Notes under the pieces: model-generated
Told to the model about the DNA's origin: nothing
The model's database searches: none
What the model saw: only the letters and a program-made list of their open reading frames with translations
NCBI GenBank assembly: GCA_024349245.1
Contig: JALDNG010000087.1
Span: 1,297,001 to 1,361,000, forward strand
Length of the DNA: 64,000 nt
DNA from: Neodontobutis hainanensis
Taxonomy: Eukaryota > Chordata > Actinopteri > Gobiiformes > Odontobutidae
Reading direction: 5' to 3'
Program-made: the position numbers and the translations under genes
Shown here: in pieces, positions 12,690-26,640 of the stretch
How the letters are laid out: each line of letters begins with the position of its first letter
Numbering within the stretch: position 1 is the first letter of the stretch

Positions 12690-13560
12690 ATCATAACTTT
12701 TTTTACCCAAGTACACAGCCATAGCATGTTATTTCCTCTCTTATATTACACACCCCACACAGTTTTCTCCATGCATAAAAGTTGTTGGAGGCGAAGGAAG
12801 GGGACACTCTGCTGTGCGTCTGTGGAGCTCGATTCCACGCTTCAAACAAGATGTCTTTATGGAGAGAGTGTCCTTTCCTCTGTGCCACATATTATTAGTG
12901 TGTAGCAGTGGCAATCACGCACGTAATGCCAGCAGATGCTGAGGGATAATCGAGAAGAAAGCGTATATTTAAAGAACAATATGTTTGTGCATTCAGTGTA
13001 AAAGAAATGCAGTATTGAGCGAACAAAACAAAGTCTAAAGGTATAAAATGTGATCTAATTTTGATTGATTATCTCTGAAAGCTTAAATCAGAGCAGAACA
13101 AATGGCTATGATTCAAAATGATTCCCTTGAGCCAGAGAATATGAACCATCGGCCCAGACATTAAAAAGAGTCCGTAATCCACGTCTCAACATCACACACA
13201 CACATCTTTTATCCAAGTGGAGCGCACAGACTGAGGATTCTGCTGATTACCGCAGAGGCTCGTGCACAGGGGGGCCCTCTCAAAATCCACTACGGACCCA
13301 ATAAAATAAGCTCCTCCACAAAAGACTTACGTTTCCCGTTACGTGTCTGTGTTTCCCTGCAGTGCGTAAATCTCTGCTCTTGTTGTGACTGCTGACGGTT
13401 GTAACATTATTATTTTTATGGGATTCCCATGTCAGCAGCACAAACAGATCAGATCAGAGCAGAGTAGAGGGAAAAAACATAAAAACAACACAGTTGTTTA
13501 GGCCTTGGCTGCAGGATGAGTTCATGTGGGGTGACAGCTGACGTAGATGGGAAACCTTGA
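12690..13560. other. Complex non-coding sequence, candidate conserved element
   Basis: Base composition is balanced, simple repeats are absent, and AT-rich core words of the homeobox type (for example TAATCGAGAAG near 12945) are frequent, as in developmental enhancers. No exon is recognised. The call rests on texture alone. Confidence 0.25.
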
Positions 13561-15880
13561 TTGGGAAAGATATAATTTGTAAAATACACAAGTATTGATG
13601 AATGTAAAAATCAATTGTTAAATTGCATTATAAGCTGGGTATGTGGTTTTTGATGCATTAGAGTGACTAGAATTGGCATTTTGCGGAGCAATTGTGGGTA
13701 TGTAAATGTATTTATTGCAATGGAATGGAAATGGGAAAAAACATTTAGGCTAAATAATTAAATGTGATCGCAAGCTGCACTGTCATATGCTGTAATATGT
13801 GTAATAGTGAGGTAGGCTTACAGTGGACAAACAATGCTGGGGACAAAGACATAGTTTATAATGTGCCATATTCAAAATCAAGACTATTTATAAAACAGTG
13901 TTGTTTACCTGATGTCTGTGGTGTGCTTCGGTTTTACTTGGCAACACTCTTTGATACCATTTCCTGTCTGGAGCAAATTAGTGCAGCACTTCAGAATAAC
14001 TCATTAGACATTAGTTGAGTATTTGTAACAACTTAATTAATCCATAATCATTTATTTTTCAACATTTATAATAATTATTACGTAATGTTTTAGTCTTAAT
14101 ATGAAACCCGTGTTTAATTACACATATTAATGATATTTCAATGTCTATAAATAGTTTACTAGTTTAAAAATAGTCAATTACACATCTATTAATGCTTAAC
14201 AGCAGTTTTATAGTGTGAGTTATTATAGTGTTACATTAGTTACAAAATTGCAAACCAAAACAATCAAACTCGAGGGAAAATGTCTTGAAAGTAGAAGATG
14301 TTCCTTATCCCCGGCACATCGTTCACTGTCAAATACATTTCTAATAATGCATAAAGGACAAATATTGTTGGAACAAATTTGCCCAAGTTTTGAAAAATAC
14401 GCCCTATGTGGTCACGTCTGTCAGTTTTTGTATCTGACCTCCAATGTATTTAAACAGAAATAGAAACTTTCTGAAAGGATGATAAAGAACATAACTGCAT
14501 TTCTAATCACTGTGCAATAAGAATAACTTACTCAAAATGTCATCTCGGCATTAAAGTTTCACCAAAATGTCAATATATTATGACACCAGCGATTGTAACT
14601 CGTCCACCAGTGTCAGTGTGGATGAAGCACCACTTGGCGCCTGAAGCTGTGAGTGCTGGTGAAAATGAGAGGATAATGAGGCAGTGAGCAGTCAGCAGTG
14701 TGGGCTCCATGTGTTACACTCTCACGGGGTCTGAGTGGGCTCCGGGCCACGGCACTCACTCAATCAATATGTGAGCCCGGTCCGATGTAACGCTGATGTG
14801 TGGTGTCAACAGGGTGGCACACAAGCCAGCCCAGCAGCAGGGGCAGCTTCATGTAGACTTTAACTGTAAGATTTAGTGTCAGTGAGGTACATATAAAACC
14901 TTTTCACATGTTACTAATAATAATAATTAACTTCACTGCTGTTGTATTCAGGGTTTGCATTACGCTGTTCGTTTTAGGAGATCATCAGGTCTCAGACTGA
15001 ACGCCCTCAGACTCATAAACACACTCTGGACCAAATGCCTCAGAGTCAGCCTCAGACTAAATGGCCTCAGAAATTTGCATACATAGCCTGGAACCCATAC
15101 TGCACAACCAAACAAATCTTTTTAATTAAATGTAATGTTTACAGCAGCTGTGGCATGAAATATTACCATTTTAGAGGACAATTTTGGCAGAAAAATTAAG
15201 ATCTTACAATCTGTATTGAGCCAAATCTTTCGGAAATGATCTGTTAGTGCACCCTGGCTGATCTGAGCTGGTGAACTGCAGCCAGCACACAGACTTATGG
15301 GTCACAATGTTAGGCACAGCGCGGGGATAAAGCCCTGGTTTAATTAGAACCTGCAACAGATAGAAACAAACAAATTCCACTGGAAATACTGGATGAGACG
15401 TGCTAAAGAAAGATTAGAAGAAGATAAGATACAAACAGGCCTCTGGCCAAAACATAATTCATCAGTGATAAGGTCAAGTTTGTTCCTGGAAATACTGCAG
15501 AAACATTGTCAACACAAAAACAAAAATAAATGACCGTAATTAATAACCAGTGAACCTAGTGGACAAAATAGTAATTACACTTTAATAAAACCAATTTGAA
15601 GTAAGAAAATTAGTATTTAAGTATAGAAGAGTATATAAGGACATGCAAATAATATGGGAACGTTTAAAGCCATGTTTTTAACTTAAGCTTAGACAGAGAT
15701 TTGAGTATTTTTTATAACTTGTGTCCAAATTTAAAAGTATACCTCAATAACAAATAGATTCCAGGTCATGGAAAACTTATCAAATTACCAGTAATATATT
15801 GTCAACAAGACGCTTGTAATAATTAAATAACTCAATAAATCAACTTAAGTTAGGATTCATTAAAATGTCATTTAGTTTTA
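13561..15880. other. Non-coding, nothing recognised
   Basis: Short open frames only (84 codons or fewer). 14580-14830 is less AT-rich and carries repeated CACT/GTGAG words but no recognisable element. Confidence 0.55.
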
Positions 15881-16537
15881 GTGTGTTGGGTAGTCTAAAA
15901 TGTTACTCAAGTAAGAGTAGCATTATGTCAAAATAAGTTTACTCAAGAACATTTCTCAGGTAAGAGTAAAAAAGTATTTGGTTAAAAGTCTACTTAAGAA
16001 CTGAGTAACTGTTTGATCATAATGACTGATTTATTTTTCAGAAATGTTTTGAGCAGACAAAATGATTAAATAATGTGCAAATTATAGTATTTCAAATTAA
16101 TAAAATATAAAATAAAACAAACCTTTACAAAATAACAAATTAAGAAGCACAAATTTCCAAACCTTCCTTTTTTGCAATAAAAAAAAACGTATGAAACTAT
16201 TAGCCTACCTACAGTAGGATGTATGTTTGAACAGTACAGCTGTTTGTTCTGTGTGTGAACTAAACATGCTTTGTTCATGATTCTGTTCATCCTCTTCAGT
16301 TTCAACACTGGAGACAGTAGCCTCTGATATTTTTGAGGTTTTTATTCCTGCTGCGTGTGAAGAGTTTGTGCGGCTGTGCCTCCACAGTTTGTGTAGGTCA
16401 TGTGACTGCAGGGCTGGTGAAAAACAGTCAAGTGGACGATCCACTGGAGGCAAAAATAAAGCATAGAATGTGTAAAATAATTGTTTATTTCAAAAATGTA
16501 CTTAAGTAAATGTAACTTGTTACTATCCAACTGTGTG
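15881..16537. mobile_element. Non-autonomous DNA transposon (hAT-like MITE)
   Basis: The left end reads GTGTGTTGGGTAGTCTAAAA followed by TTACTCAAGTAAGAGTA. The right end, reverse-complemented, reads CACACAGTTGGATAGTAACA followed by TTACATTTACTTAAG. These are imperfect terminal inverted repeats around GTTGGRTAGT. The internal words (AAGTAAGAGTA, TTACTTAAGAACT) match a widespread teleost repeat. No transposase is present. I could not find a clean target duplication, so the ends are approximate. Confidence 0.55.
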
Positions 16538-16644
16538 AAATTTAAAACATATGAACATCTACGGTAGCCCTGCAGGGACATGATGTATGAACAGTCCTAG
16601 CAGTAATAGGTCTGATGGTAGCGCCAATTAAACATTTGAAACAA

Positions 16645-16795
16645 GGTTGTGCCGTGGTGGCTCACTTGTGCATACCACACACTCGAGTGACCTGGGTTTG
16701 ATTCCAGCTCGGGTCAGATGCTCATTGTCGTTCCCCTCTCTCTCACCCTGTTTCCTGTCACTCGGTTGTCTCACTCAAATAAAAGCAAAAACATA
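16645..16795 (+). mobile_element. tRNA-derived SINE
   Basis: The head carries an A-box-like TGGCTCACTTG and a B-box GGTTTGATTCC spaced as in a tRNA gene. It is followed by a pyrimidine-rich body (CCCCTCTCTCTCACCCTGTTTCCTGTC) and the tail CAAATAAAAGCAAAAAC. This order is that of a common percomorph SINE. The head lacks a foldable cloverleaf with matching acceptor arms, so it is a SINE and not a tRNA gene. Confidence 0.75.
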
Positions 16796-18116
16796 ATACG
16801 TTTATTTTCTAGCCGTGCTCAGTTCATCTTTGGTTAGTTGTTGATCAAGAACTGAATAAATGGATAATTCTCCCACAAAAACAAGTTGCAAAGACAATTC
16901 TTTTTGTGCGATAAGAAATAGTTTTGATTGTTGTTAAATTTTGTTCAAAAGTATACTATACTAACAAAAAGGACATCAGTTCATTTTATATTAGCATGTT
17001 TGATGTTGTCTAGCTGAGGTTTGGTCAGATTAAAAGGGACACTTTTCTTCATTAAATAAAGTCAGACAGAAAAAAAGTATAAACTTCAAAGGTCATGGGT
17101 TTAATTCTCACTCTTGTTAAATAACTTCAATCTTGCAATGGAAAGACTGCCATGATTGTCCATAGTGTGCCCCGCCTCTCACGTACAGCAGCTGGGATAG
17201 GCTTCAGTCCCCTGTGGCTCATAAAGAATAAGCAGTCTTTACTTTTCGATCACAAATCTACAATAAACTCAGCTGGTATGTCATGTTTATTCGTTTATGG
17301 TGAATGTTATCTCGTGCGCCATTACAATCTGATAAAGCATGATGAATCGTTATATAGACTCACTTTCGAAGGTCAGTGGAAAAGGCCCCCAAACCCCGGG
17401 CCAACAGGGAAATGGCCCAGCATTAATCTGCCGTCCATCTTCCTCTGACCAGCAGGACCAGAGCCACACTGAGTTCATCTGAAGGTAACATCAAGGAGCG
17501 CAGCAGGGGTTTATTAAGTTCATATTAGCGAATGATGATGAAAAGACTGAGTGGAAAGACAGGGAAATGAACAGAGCGATGGCGGAGAGCACAAAATCAC
17601 AGCCAGACTTACAGCATTAAGTTTAGAAGTTGACGTCTATACAAACATGGCATTAAGAGATGTCCTGACTAGTTGGATCAAAAGTAACTAGCTTTTAAGT
17701 GAGCTGTGATCTCATCACATGCATTTTTTCAAAACTGATATCTCAAGATACATTCGTAGGTGGTTTAGGACATTTGTGATCAGATTTCTGATCAGAGAGT
17801 GTCTTTTGATTTAGAGATGCCTTTATCATACTGCTCTTTTCAGTGACACAATACAATACATAAGAATTATCTGTACGTAACAGAGATTGCATGAACAGAG
17901 ATTTGGGAAAAGAAACACTGGAAAAAGCTCTCATTGGAAATTTTAAGATGAGTAGATTAATTATCAATCAACAAATAATGAGTAGGTGATTCCCAAAACA
18001 TGTTTATTGTTCCGGCAAATGTGACATAGTCTTGATAAACCTTTACATTATAAGAATAAATTTATTTGAAGAAAAAAAAAATATTTTGATTGTTTTGATG
18101 ATACAACTTGATCACA
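16796..18116. other. Non-coding, mostly unrecognised
   Basis: Apart from the SINE fragment at 17155-17232 nothing is identified. Open frames of up to 98 codons lack domains. Confidence 0.5.
17155..17232 (+). mobile_element. SINE 3'-end fragment (33327 family)
   Basis: The words TTGTCCATAGTGTGCCCCGCCT, AGCAGCTGGGATAGGCTTCAG and a decayed AATAAGCAGT tail align with the 3' part of the SINE at 33327-33703 read in sense. Confidence 0.6.
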
Positions 18117-18398
18117 TCTCGAGCTCCCCAAGAACAGATGCCACCTCAGCTGGCTTCTCTCGAAGTGGAGGAGCAGCGGCTCTACTCTGAGCTCCTGACA
18201 GACAGTGACAGATCTCCTCACCCTATCTCTAAAGGAGCGACCCGCCACCCTGCAGTGAAAACTCATTTCGGCCGCTTGTATCCGGGATCTTGTTCTTTCG
18301 GTCATGACCCAAAGCTCATGATCATAGGTGAGAGTAGGAACACAGATTGACCGTTAAATCGACAGCCTTGCCTTGCAGCTCATCTCCTTCTTTACCAC
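18117..18398 (-). pseudogene. RTE-type LINE C-terminal fragment
   Basis: On the minus strand the frame contains a start rich in TERTRSRIQAAEMSF-like sequence followed by LHFERSQLRW, the thumb-to-C-terminus segment of the same LINE family as 8226-9290, where equivalent words occur near 8960-9110. Only about 280 bp remain and the frame is disrupted before the C-terminus. The plus-strand open frame over the same bases is a shadow. Confidence 0.7.
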
Positions 18399-19984
18399 AG
18401 TATAATAATAATAACTTTATAACTATAGCACTTTTCCATTTTTAATACATGGCTAAGGTGTAAAAGCTACAGATGTCCACTATCATCAGTCCTAACCCTT
18501 TTAACAGAACCCAGCTTTTGTTAGTGTTATATGTGCTGACCTTTTCCTGCTATGACATCATAAAATATCTTCTGTCACAAATGTCCGTTAGAGGAAGCAG
18601 CAGCGTGGATATGCTGCATAAACTGAGGTAGGTAAAAGGTGTTTGGACAATGGGTCAGTGCAGGAGACCTTTCTAGATTCTACATTAGCCAAGTAGCTCC
18701 TGAGAGAACATCCTTTGTCTGTTTACTACTCGTTAACCTGCGCAGGGACGGCGTTCCAACACACAGGCTTACAGGTCACTTATGTTAGGCGCTCCTGCGG
18801 CTAATGCTGCCAGATAACAGGAGGCTTTACTGCACAGCTAATCCTGTGGGCCAACAAATAAGAGGGACATTTGGCCTCCGCTAGCAGCAGTTAGCACCAT
18901 GCAGCTAATGCGGCACCAGTGGGCAGCATTAACAGTGTTTTTTTGTGTGTTTTTTTCTCACAGGGCATACACATTAGTCAGCACAATTATAAAATATTAG
19001 ATCTGACAGTCAGTGGCAAGTTTGTTTTACAAGTCCAAAGCAGAAATCATTGTGATACTATTACTGTGATACTTTTCCTCTATTTATCCACATTATAATT
19101 ACAAAATCAACTTGAGTAGTGTTTGTGTGTCAGTGATAAGGGCTATATTTTAATCGGCTTAGCTCTACCCCGATGCCCCTGTGGCCCGTGGTCAGCCAGT
19201 GCTCTTACAGGAAGATAAATGCCCGGCTCAGACCTGGCATCAACATGTGTCTGACTGATGTGATCACTTTAGACAGCTCCAAGAAGTCTGTTGACACTTG
19301 GCATCAACATGCGTCTTTTACATGTGTCTCTGGTGACCATTTGTCGACACAACTCACTTTCAGCACCTGCTGGGTGGCTCCTGAAAGTAGAACTCAACAA
19401 GTTTATCTATAATTTGGTTAATGGCAAATTCTGAATGAATTTGACCACTTAAATCCTAGGACTTACATGTGTAAACACAATCTACAACATTTTTTCATCC
19501 AGAGATTATACTGCAGGCCCTAGTACAATGTGTTGGGAGATCCTCCAGAGGAACTACAGTACAGAGTGAGCTAAAAGTCAGTATGGGTTGCGGCTTGTGC
19601 TGTGAGAGTGCACTGACCTTGTTTACTTCCCAGTGCTAGATTGTGTTGTTTACATATTCAATTACACATACTATAGATATTAGAGCATTAACTGCTGTCT
19701 TTGCTGTCTTCATTTCTCCACCAGCTTCTTTGTGTAAACCGCCCTGCTCCCACTAGCCCATCCCCCACTGATCAGTACTATCTCCTGATGTGTATGAACG
19801 CAAATCCTGCAAACATCCTCCAGACTTTCGATGCTTGTAAGTCCAGGAGAAGTCTGGAGGAAATTCTCTTTCTCCAGAAAAGGGCAATGGAAAAGCCAAA
19901 GTGAGTGGACTCTAGTATGCAGAGCACCTCCACTCTTTTTAGGTCACGAGTCACCAAGTAACCTTCTGAAACAGTCTACAAACA
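18399..19984. other. Non-coding, with a short dispersed-repeat start
   Basis: At about 18404-18450 the words ATAATAATAATAACTTTATAAC and AGCACTTTTCCA resemble the beginning of the TATAGCGC-type dispersed repeat seen at 7785, 26555 and 33832. Nothing else is recognised. Confidence 0.45.
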
Positions 19985-20110
19985 ATTTATTTTAGCTGCT
20001 GCCCTTCCTGACACAACTCTCTCGCCATTTATCTAGGCTTGGGACGAGCCCGAATTAAGACTGGCTTATGACCCCTTGAAGCTTGGCTCTGTTTCCCACT
20101 TGACAGGCCA
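19985..20110 (-). repeat. Dispersed teleost repeat fragment
   Basis: The sequence GCTGCCCTTCCTGACACAACT, ATTTATCTAGGCTTGGGAC and so on is familiar from a teleost repeat. Its opposite-strand counterpart is readable at 46405-46460 (TTGTGTCAGGAAAGGCATCC). The family is not named with confidence. Confidence 0.5.
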
Positions 20111-23100
20111 AGGGGGCTCACCCCTGTACTAATGAGGAGGCGTCTGAAGCACTCAAAATGTATGAAATGTAAGTAATTCTCACCACCAATGACAGAAACT
20201 TCAATAATAATGGATAATATAACACATATACCACTGGTGGTTGTGTATGTGCTTGATTTAGGGCACACTCAAACAAGGGTCAGTTGACGCTTGTGCATGC
20301 AACTCTAAATGCCAAAGCCCAAAGCTGTGTCTAACATGCTGTGTTTTGAGGTGTAAGAAAGTGTGAGTCTGAACCTGAGAAATTTAGCAAATGAATCAAG
20401 ACCAAGAACAATTCAAGCACTATTGCACTATTACCTGTGCTTGACAATGGTCAAGGCCACCCAACTGGCACCTCAGGCGTCCAACCTTAGAAAGAGCCAT
20501 ACTTGGAAAAAGAAATGTGTGCCCACTTGGACAGCACTTTGGGCATCTTGCCATGAAACAAGACATTTTGGGTTAGGGTTGTTCTTATATAGTTTTACAA
20601 CCACAATGCTTGCATTTAAATGGACAATCCAACAACTGTTTGAGGGCTGAGAGCACAAACTGGAGATTAGGATTCCACCAGATCTATAGGCGGGATACAT
20701 CTGGCAGATGAGGGAGACGGAGCAGTCCAAATCCCTGGCGTGCTTGATGACGTGTGATGTAATCGAGGTAACGACGCGGCGTGGGAAGTGGGAGGAGGCG
20801 GCCTGTACGTGACTGGCCCAGCAGCGGGGAGCAGGACAGGAGAATGAGAGCCAGAGGAGAAGGAGGAAGGCCACCTTGACCCCTCCCCAGGGGTCGGGTG
20901 AGGAGGTTAAGTAAACAGGCCATGGGCTTTGACAATAATCCAGGCCGTTCTGTTGGTGCTGCGATCCGGGTGTCAGCGTGCAGCCACCATTCAGCTGCGC
21001 TCATAAAAGACCACTGTTGTTCTAAGGAAGCTGGGAAGGGAGTCTGGACCCCCTGACCCCCGCCGCCAGGCTGTGCAATGCTGCCAATGGCAGCCATGTT
21101 TGTAGAGCTATGTTAGTGGCCTTTACTGGAAGTACAAACTGCAATTGATCAGATTAACATCTTTGTTTGTCCCCACTATGTTTTTTTGTTGTTGTACACA
21201 GCTCCACACACATTTTAGCTAATAAAAAGTTGTCAATATTTAAAAAATTTGGTAAAGTCAAAATATTTATTTTGGCACTATTTTAAGTAAGTTTCTAAAT
21301 GTCGAGTTGCAAAGTTAGTGTTTTGAAAAATTAAGTGTCAATGTCATGAATCTAAGTGAATCTATCTAATTTTTATTTTTATTTTTATTATTCAGTCAAA
21401 AACTGAAATAATATATGAATATGAAAAAATATAAATAAAAACATTTCAATGATACAGAATATTTTTAATTTAAATAAGTTAAATATTTAAATACTTTTTA
21501 ATTTAATGACACCAGGCAATTAAATAAAAAATTCACAAAAGTTAAAAGTTTTAGTCATGTTTTTCTGAAACTGTACTTCGTACATCACTTTGGGAAAAGT
21601 TAAAAAATTTTGTTATTAAACCATTATAGAACACTACAAAAAATAAGTTAATTTGCAAAAGTAAGTCAGTTTTAACCAGCAAAGCATATTTTTTATTTGT
21701 TTTTTCAATTACAATTACAGTTATTACTATGAGAAAATATTTTTGGGTACACATATGTAAAATTTAAAAAACAACAAAAACTAAAAAACAACAAGATATT
21801 AGTTAACACCCAAAACTAAATCACATATTTGAGGTTCATGTCATTATCTGATGACATTATTAGCATTTGATTATTTTGAAACTTGATAATATACATAAAA
21901 AACAATCACATGTCACAATTTTGGGATACTGAGCTATTAGTTTGAGAAAAACACAAACTAAATTTGCAGAGATTTACAAAAAAAGTGAAATAAAGTTTAA
22001 AATGTGATTGTAAACCTTGTTGATGGCACTCCGGATGCATTGCTTTAAAATTGTATTTAATTTTTATATTTCTTGTATGCTACTTTATTTTTATTTTTTT
22101 TCAACAAGCTCCTAATTACTGTGGATTTTTTTCACTTTACCTACAACAAGCCGTCTCTGTAAGGCCTCAGTCTCATTGTTTAGTATTGATCATACAACCA
22201 GACGTTCCTTTGTTACCGACTCATAATGAAGGCCATACTCATTTCACAGGTCAGAGGGCTTGTTTTCCCATCACTAGTTATCTCTGAGGAACAAAGAAAA
22301 CCTCTGAGATCTGGAATTGTTCTCTGACCTGAATTTCCTTTGGAACCAAACTATCATTGCTATTATTGTCAGTTTGTCTAAAAGGTCTATTTACAGTCAA
22401 CAAATTAATATCCATAACTCTGATATAACTCTGTATAAGTTATATTCTCTTATTCTCTTACACAGATCAAAAGCAAAAAAATATTTATATTTTATGTTTA
22501 GTAAAAGTTATAACTTAGAAAAGATTGACTTATAGAGTGCCAGCAGAAATTTACATAAATGTAGGGTCTTTTTGACCCTGGAGAACCACAGGTGTCACTA
22601 TTTGGGCTATTTGAACAAGTGGTTTCAAAACAATATATTTATCAAAAATGTATTTATACTATACTCGTTTTTTTTTTTACTAATATACATATGTCCATCT
22701 AGCCAACATATCTAAAATAAAAATATATTTTTCAGACCAAGATTGTTTCAAAATAGTTCATAAAAAGCTATTTTGCTAAATGGCCTAGCATAAATACTAT
22801 ACATAATACATACATTTTTTTTACCTAATATGACAAACCTAAATTTTGTAATTTAATGTTACTGACAAAAAATTATTTTATTCCCATTACATTATAAATG
22901 TATTATCTAAGTATTCCAATGCTACTACAAGCCAAATGTGAAAGTCTATTTTTTAAAGGTGCTGTGGGTTTAATAAAGTAAAACCTAGTGGTGAGTTGGC
23001 AGAATGCAACCAATCTTAATTGTAAAGATAACAGGGTTAGCCTAGGCGTTTGGAAAAAAATATGTCAGACTCTTGGTAAAAACTTTTGATGATAGCAATA

Positions 23101-24746
23101 CATCATTATATAAAACACAGATCTAAATAATATCATCAGAAAATGCCCAGTACCTAGTTTCTGTCACACTGAGTGGCATCGTTTGGAAACTGTGTTAAAT
23201 GTGTTTGTAAACCAAAAGACCACTGCCTCTATCTGACTTTTTTTTCTTCTTTTTTTCTAATGGTTTCGACAGTTTCTGAATGTGATGTAATGAGACATTA
23301 TTCGAGCCAGAGCAAGCCTGTATTTGATATATAAGTTGCCTCTAAGGTATGTCTTTACAATTTCTGCTCGGAGGGGGTTCTGGGGGGTTCCTGGACAAGG
23401 CACGGCACATGGGACTGACATTTATTTTTTTAGTTTGTAATTCAACTTAAACTACTATGTTTTGTGAAATTACTTTGAATTTTGTTGATATAAAAAAAAA
23501 AAAAAAAAAAAACGTGCTTGAGGCTGATTCCACTCTGTTCCGTCAAATGGTTTTAATAACACATTATGTAAAAGCTACGGCTAAATGCTAATGGTAAATG
23601 CTGTGTGAGTGATTGTTTTGGGTTGTCCAGGACAGTCTGTGGAACAGGCTCCATAAAGTCATACTCATTTATAATCATCATCCTCTAGCTGTGTTTGGAC
23701 TTAAAAGAATGAATGTTATTAAATATTGTAGGTTGTAGCATGTTAAATCCTCATGACTAATTCATGTTCATTGTGGGAGTATTTTAAAGACATTAAAATA
23801 ATGCAGGTCAGCCGTAACCAGCCATAACCCACATTAATAATACATGTTAATAAGCAATGCCTTTAAACCTTCCAAGTGTCAGATTCAGTGTCGGGGCAGA
23901 GAGCAGACAGAGCAGGTTCTGGGGGACGGCAGAGACGTTTCCCTTGGTGCAGGTCAAGTTTAGGTTCTCACACAGATTTACAGACCAACTGCTGAGTTTA
24001 GCTTTATCTTTGAAAATAACCTGCTGCCATCAAAATATTGACTAGGAATATAAATCTATCTAATCTATACTAACCAATAAAACAATATTAAGTGGAAATA
24101 AAACAAAAATATAGCTCCAAACCAATGGCTAGATGTTGATTAAAATGTAAAAAAAATTATTAAGAACTTAGTAAATAGCATTTAAATATAATTTAACATC
24201 ATGACAAGATATTATTAGTACAGATATTTTACATTCAATATCAATCTGTTTAGTGCTTGCATTTTTACTTTTAGATAAATTCATCAGGTAAATTGTATTG
24301 AAATATGCACATTTTATCAATTAAAAATGTAATTTTGCAGTAACAGAAATGTTTCTAATTATCAAAGTGAAAAAAAAGAGATCCAAAAAGTCAAAATACA
24401 AAACACAAAAATATAGAATGAATTGATTTTGTTTCATGCAAATATTTTTCTTTTTGTAATATTAATGAATGAATAAAAAATCAGTGTACAAAGTGTGTAG
24501 TTGTGTTGAACTAGTCTCAGATATTCAATATTCATACAAATACATTTATGCATTTTTATCACGAGTGTTATCTTTATGTACAGAATTGATTTACCTAGAG
24601 TTTTTGATACATTTGCACCGTCTTCTTTCAACTATTTTTTTCTGCTGTTTTCTTTCCCACTGGATCACTTTGGTTAATAATTGTTCCCTGTGTTCCAAAA
24701 TGTATTACCACATAGCCTAGGTGAGATTTTATATCCCACTATATAC
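20111..24746. other. AT-rich non-coding sequence
   Basis: No gene recognised. The region holds a 22-base poly(A) run near 23491-23512 and long AT-rich tracts (21200-22100, 22600-22950). A denser block at 20690-21090 is listed separately. Confidence 0.55.
20690..21090. other. GC-rich block with two overlapping minus-strand open frames
   Basis: Open frames of 133 and 137 codons overlap here on the minus strand in different frames, with no domain, signal peptide or splice structure that I can support. High GC lowers stop frequency, which is enough to explain them. The block stands out sharply from its AT-rich flanks and may be a conserved element or a cryptic exon. Confidence 0.25.
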
Positions 24747-24860
24747 CAGAGCTGCAACTAACAATAATTTTTATCTGTCAACTAATCTAACAATATTTTT
24801 TTTGTTTAGTCAACTAATCTATGAATATTTTATATTTATTCTTTTTATTAATCTATTGTT
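24747..24860 (+). repeat. Dispersed teleost repeat (AGCTGCAACTAAC family)
   Basis: CAGAGCTGCAACTAACAATAA, AACTAATCTAACAATATTTT and AACTAATCTATGAATATTTT form the recurring start of a very common teleost repeat, probably a non-autonomous DNA transposon. The right end was not located. Confidence 0.55.
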
Positions 24861-25868
24861 TTTTTGTATAAAAAAACCACTAAATTAATAAACTGTATTG
24901 TATTTTAAAGAGGGTAGTAAATATGCATATTTTTAAATGAACTGAATGTGATTATTACAATGTTTAATATGATTATTTTGATTAGAATCTTAATTGTATT
25001 TCAGAGAGTGTAATGAATTTGTCATTTGATTATAGAAAAAAAACAGAAAGCATTTTAAACTCTTTTTAACTAAGGAGATAATCTGTTATTAATCACGTAC
25101 TTATGATTATGTTTTATTTAATTGGCTTGTGCCAAAAGTAGCATTAGCATTACCATTATTATCTAGCATTTATGAGTTAATTCTTGACCAAAACACAACA
25201 CAACACAGTTGACGTCTACGCGTTTAATATTTACTATATTTATTTTATGTATATTCCCTGTATTCAATCTATATTTCCACACTGCCTCCAACTTTGCTGC
25301 AAAAAGAAATCTGCCTACCAATTTGTGTTTATTCTTTTACATTTTTAATGACTTGTCTCAATCCACCAATATTGTCTCTGAACTTTTTTGCTAGTGTGGT
25401 AAATTTGTTTTCAAGTTGAATGGCCCTAAATCCTCCAAGGCGTTGGTTTTACCCCCTGCCACAAGAGCATCAGTGTTTGACAATATAGTGTTTTAATGAG
25501 TTGCTTATTTAATAAAATATAGTAGTATAAGTATAATATATGTTTATTACTTAATTTATCACTGCAAGATAAGATAAGATATTACTTTATTAATCCCCAT
25601 TAGTGGAAATTCAAGTGTCCAGCCATCATCTCATTCATGAAAACACAATAAATACATTTATTATTTTTTAATCAAAAAAGTAAGAACTTACAAGGAATAG
25701 TAATAAAGGTTGAGATAATACATGTGGCTAAGCTACACAGTTGTCACTAGGAAACTGTAGTTTTACACATTGTAATCATAATGACCCCCAGGTAGTTTTG
25801 GTTAAAAATAATCATTATATATACATATATAAACATTTTTACCAACATAATTCATTAATAATTAATAA

Positions 25869-25870
<2 letters not shown>

Positions 25871-25903
<33 letters not shown>
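25871..25903. repeat. (TAA)n microsatellite
   Basis: About eleven uninterrupted TAA units. Confidence 0.9.
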
Positions 25904-25905
<2 letters not shown>

Positions 25906-26554
25906 TCAATAATACATTTACCAATTTAAAATTCAAACAAGATAAAAATGAAGTTTTCAGAGATATGTGACTTTCTGAGTGTAGGGTTAGAGGTTAAAGG
26001 TCAAACTCACTCTGAACATTGGTCCACTTTCCTTCTTTTTGTCCTCACTGAACCACAGGGGTCTCTAATCCAGGAGGAACTGACTCTGCCCTGAGTCCAG
26101 ACCACAGACTGACCATTGACCGCTCAACTCTAATCAGGCCGAGGAAGTGAGGAGACAGACGAGGAAAGGAAGCTGACAGAGGGAAGGAAATGGGAGTCAA
26201 AGGTTACTTTTGATGGTTTAAAATGCTCAAACCCAAGTAACAAAGCAAACCCAAAAGAAAAGTTAAAGTAATGAGAAGAGAAGCAGAAAAACGAGCGTCA
26301 GAGGTCAATCTAACGCCTTGAAACGCTGAGTGACTAAACTCAAAGAAAAGTGAAGAATAACAGCAAAGCGGGCGCTGGCTGCAGGCCAGACAGACCATTA
26401 GCAACGCTGAGCCGGCCAGTGTAGCGTATCAGCGATACGCCTTAAAAACTCTCACATCCAGCTCACATTTCAGATGCACAACAATTCGTTCTTTGCTTTT
26501 AACCTTTAGGACTGCCACGCTGGCACACCTTTACTATTCAGTCAGGGACCACCG

Positions 26555-26640
26555 ACAGATAATAATAATAATAGTAATCTTTAGTTTTATATAGCGCTTT
26601 TCCACCTGCACCAGATGACGGAGCCATGAGGGTAGGACCT
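26555..26640 (+). repeat. TATAGCGC-type dispersed repeat start
   Basis: AATAATAATAATAGTAATCTT followed by TTTATATAGCGCTTTTCCACC is the same opening as at 33832 and resembles 7785 and 18404. It is truncated after some 60 bases. Confidence 0.5.

Noticed and set aside
16645..16720. tRNA gene
   Set aside because: It has pol III boxes but continues into a SINE body and tail, with no acceptor-stem pairing.
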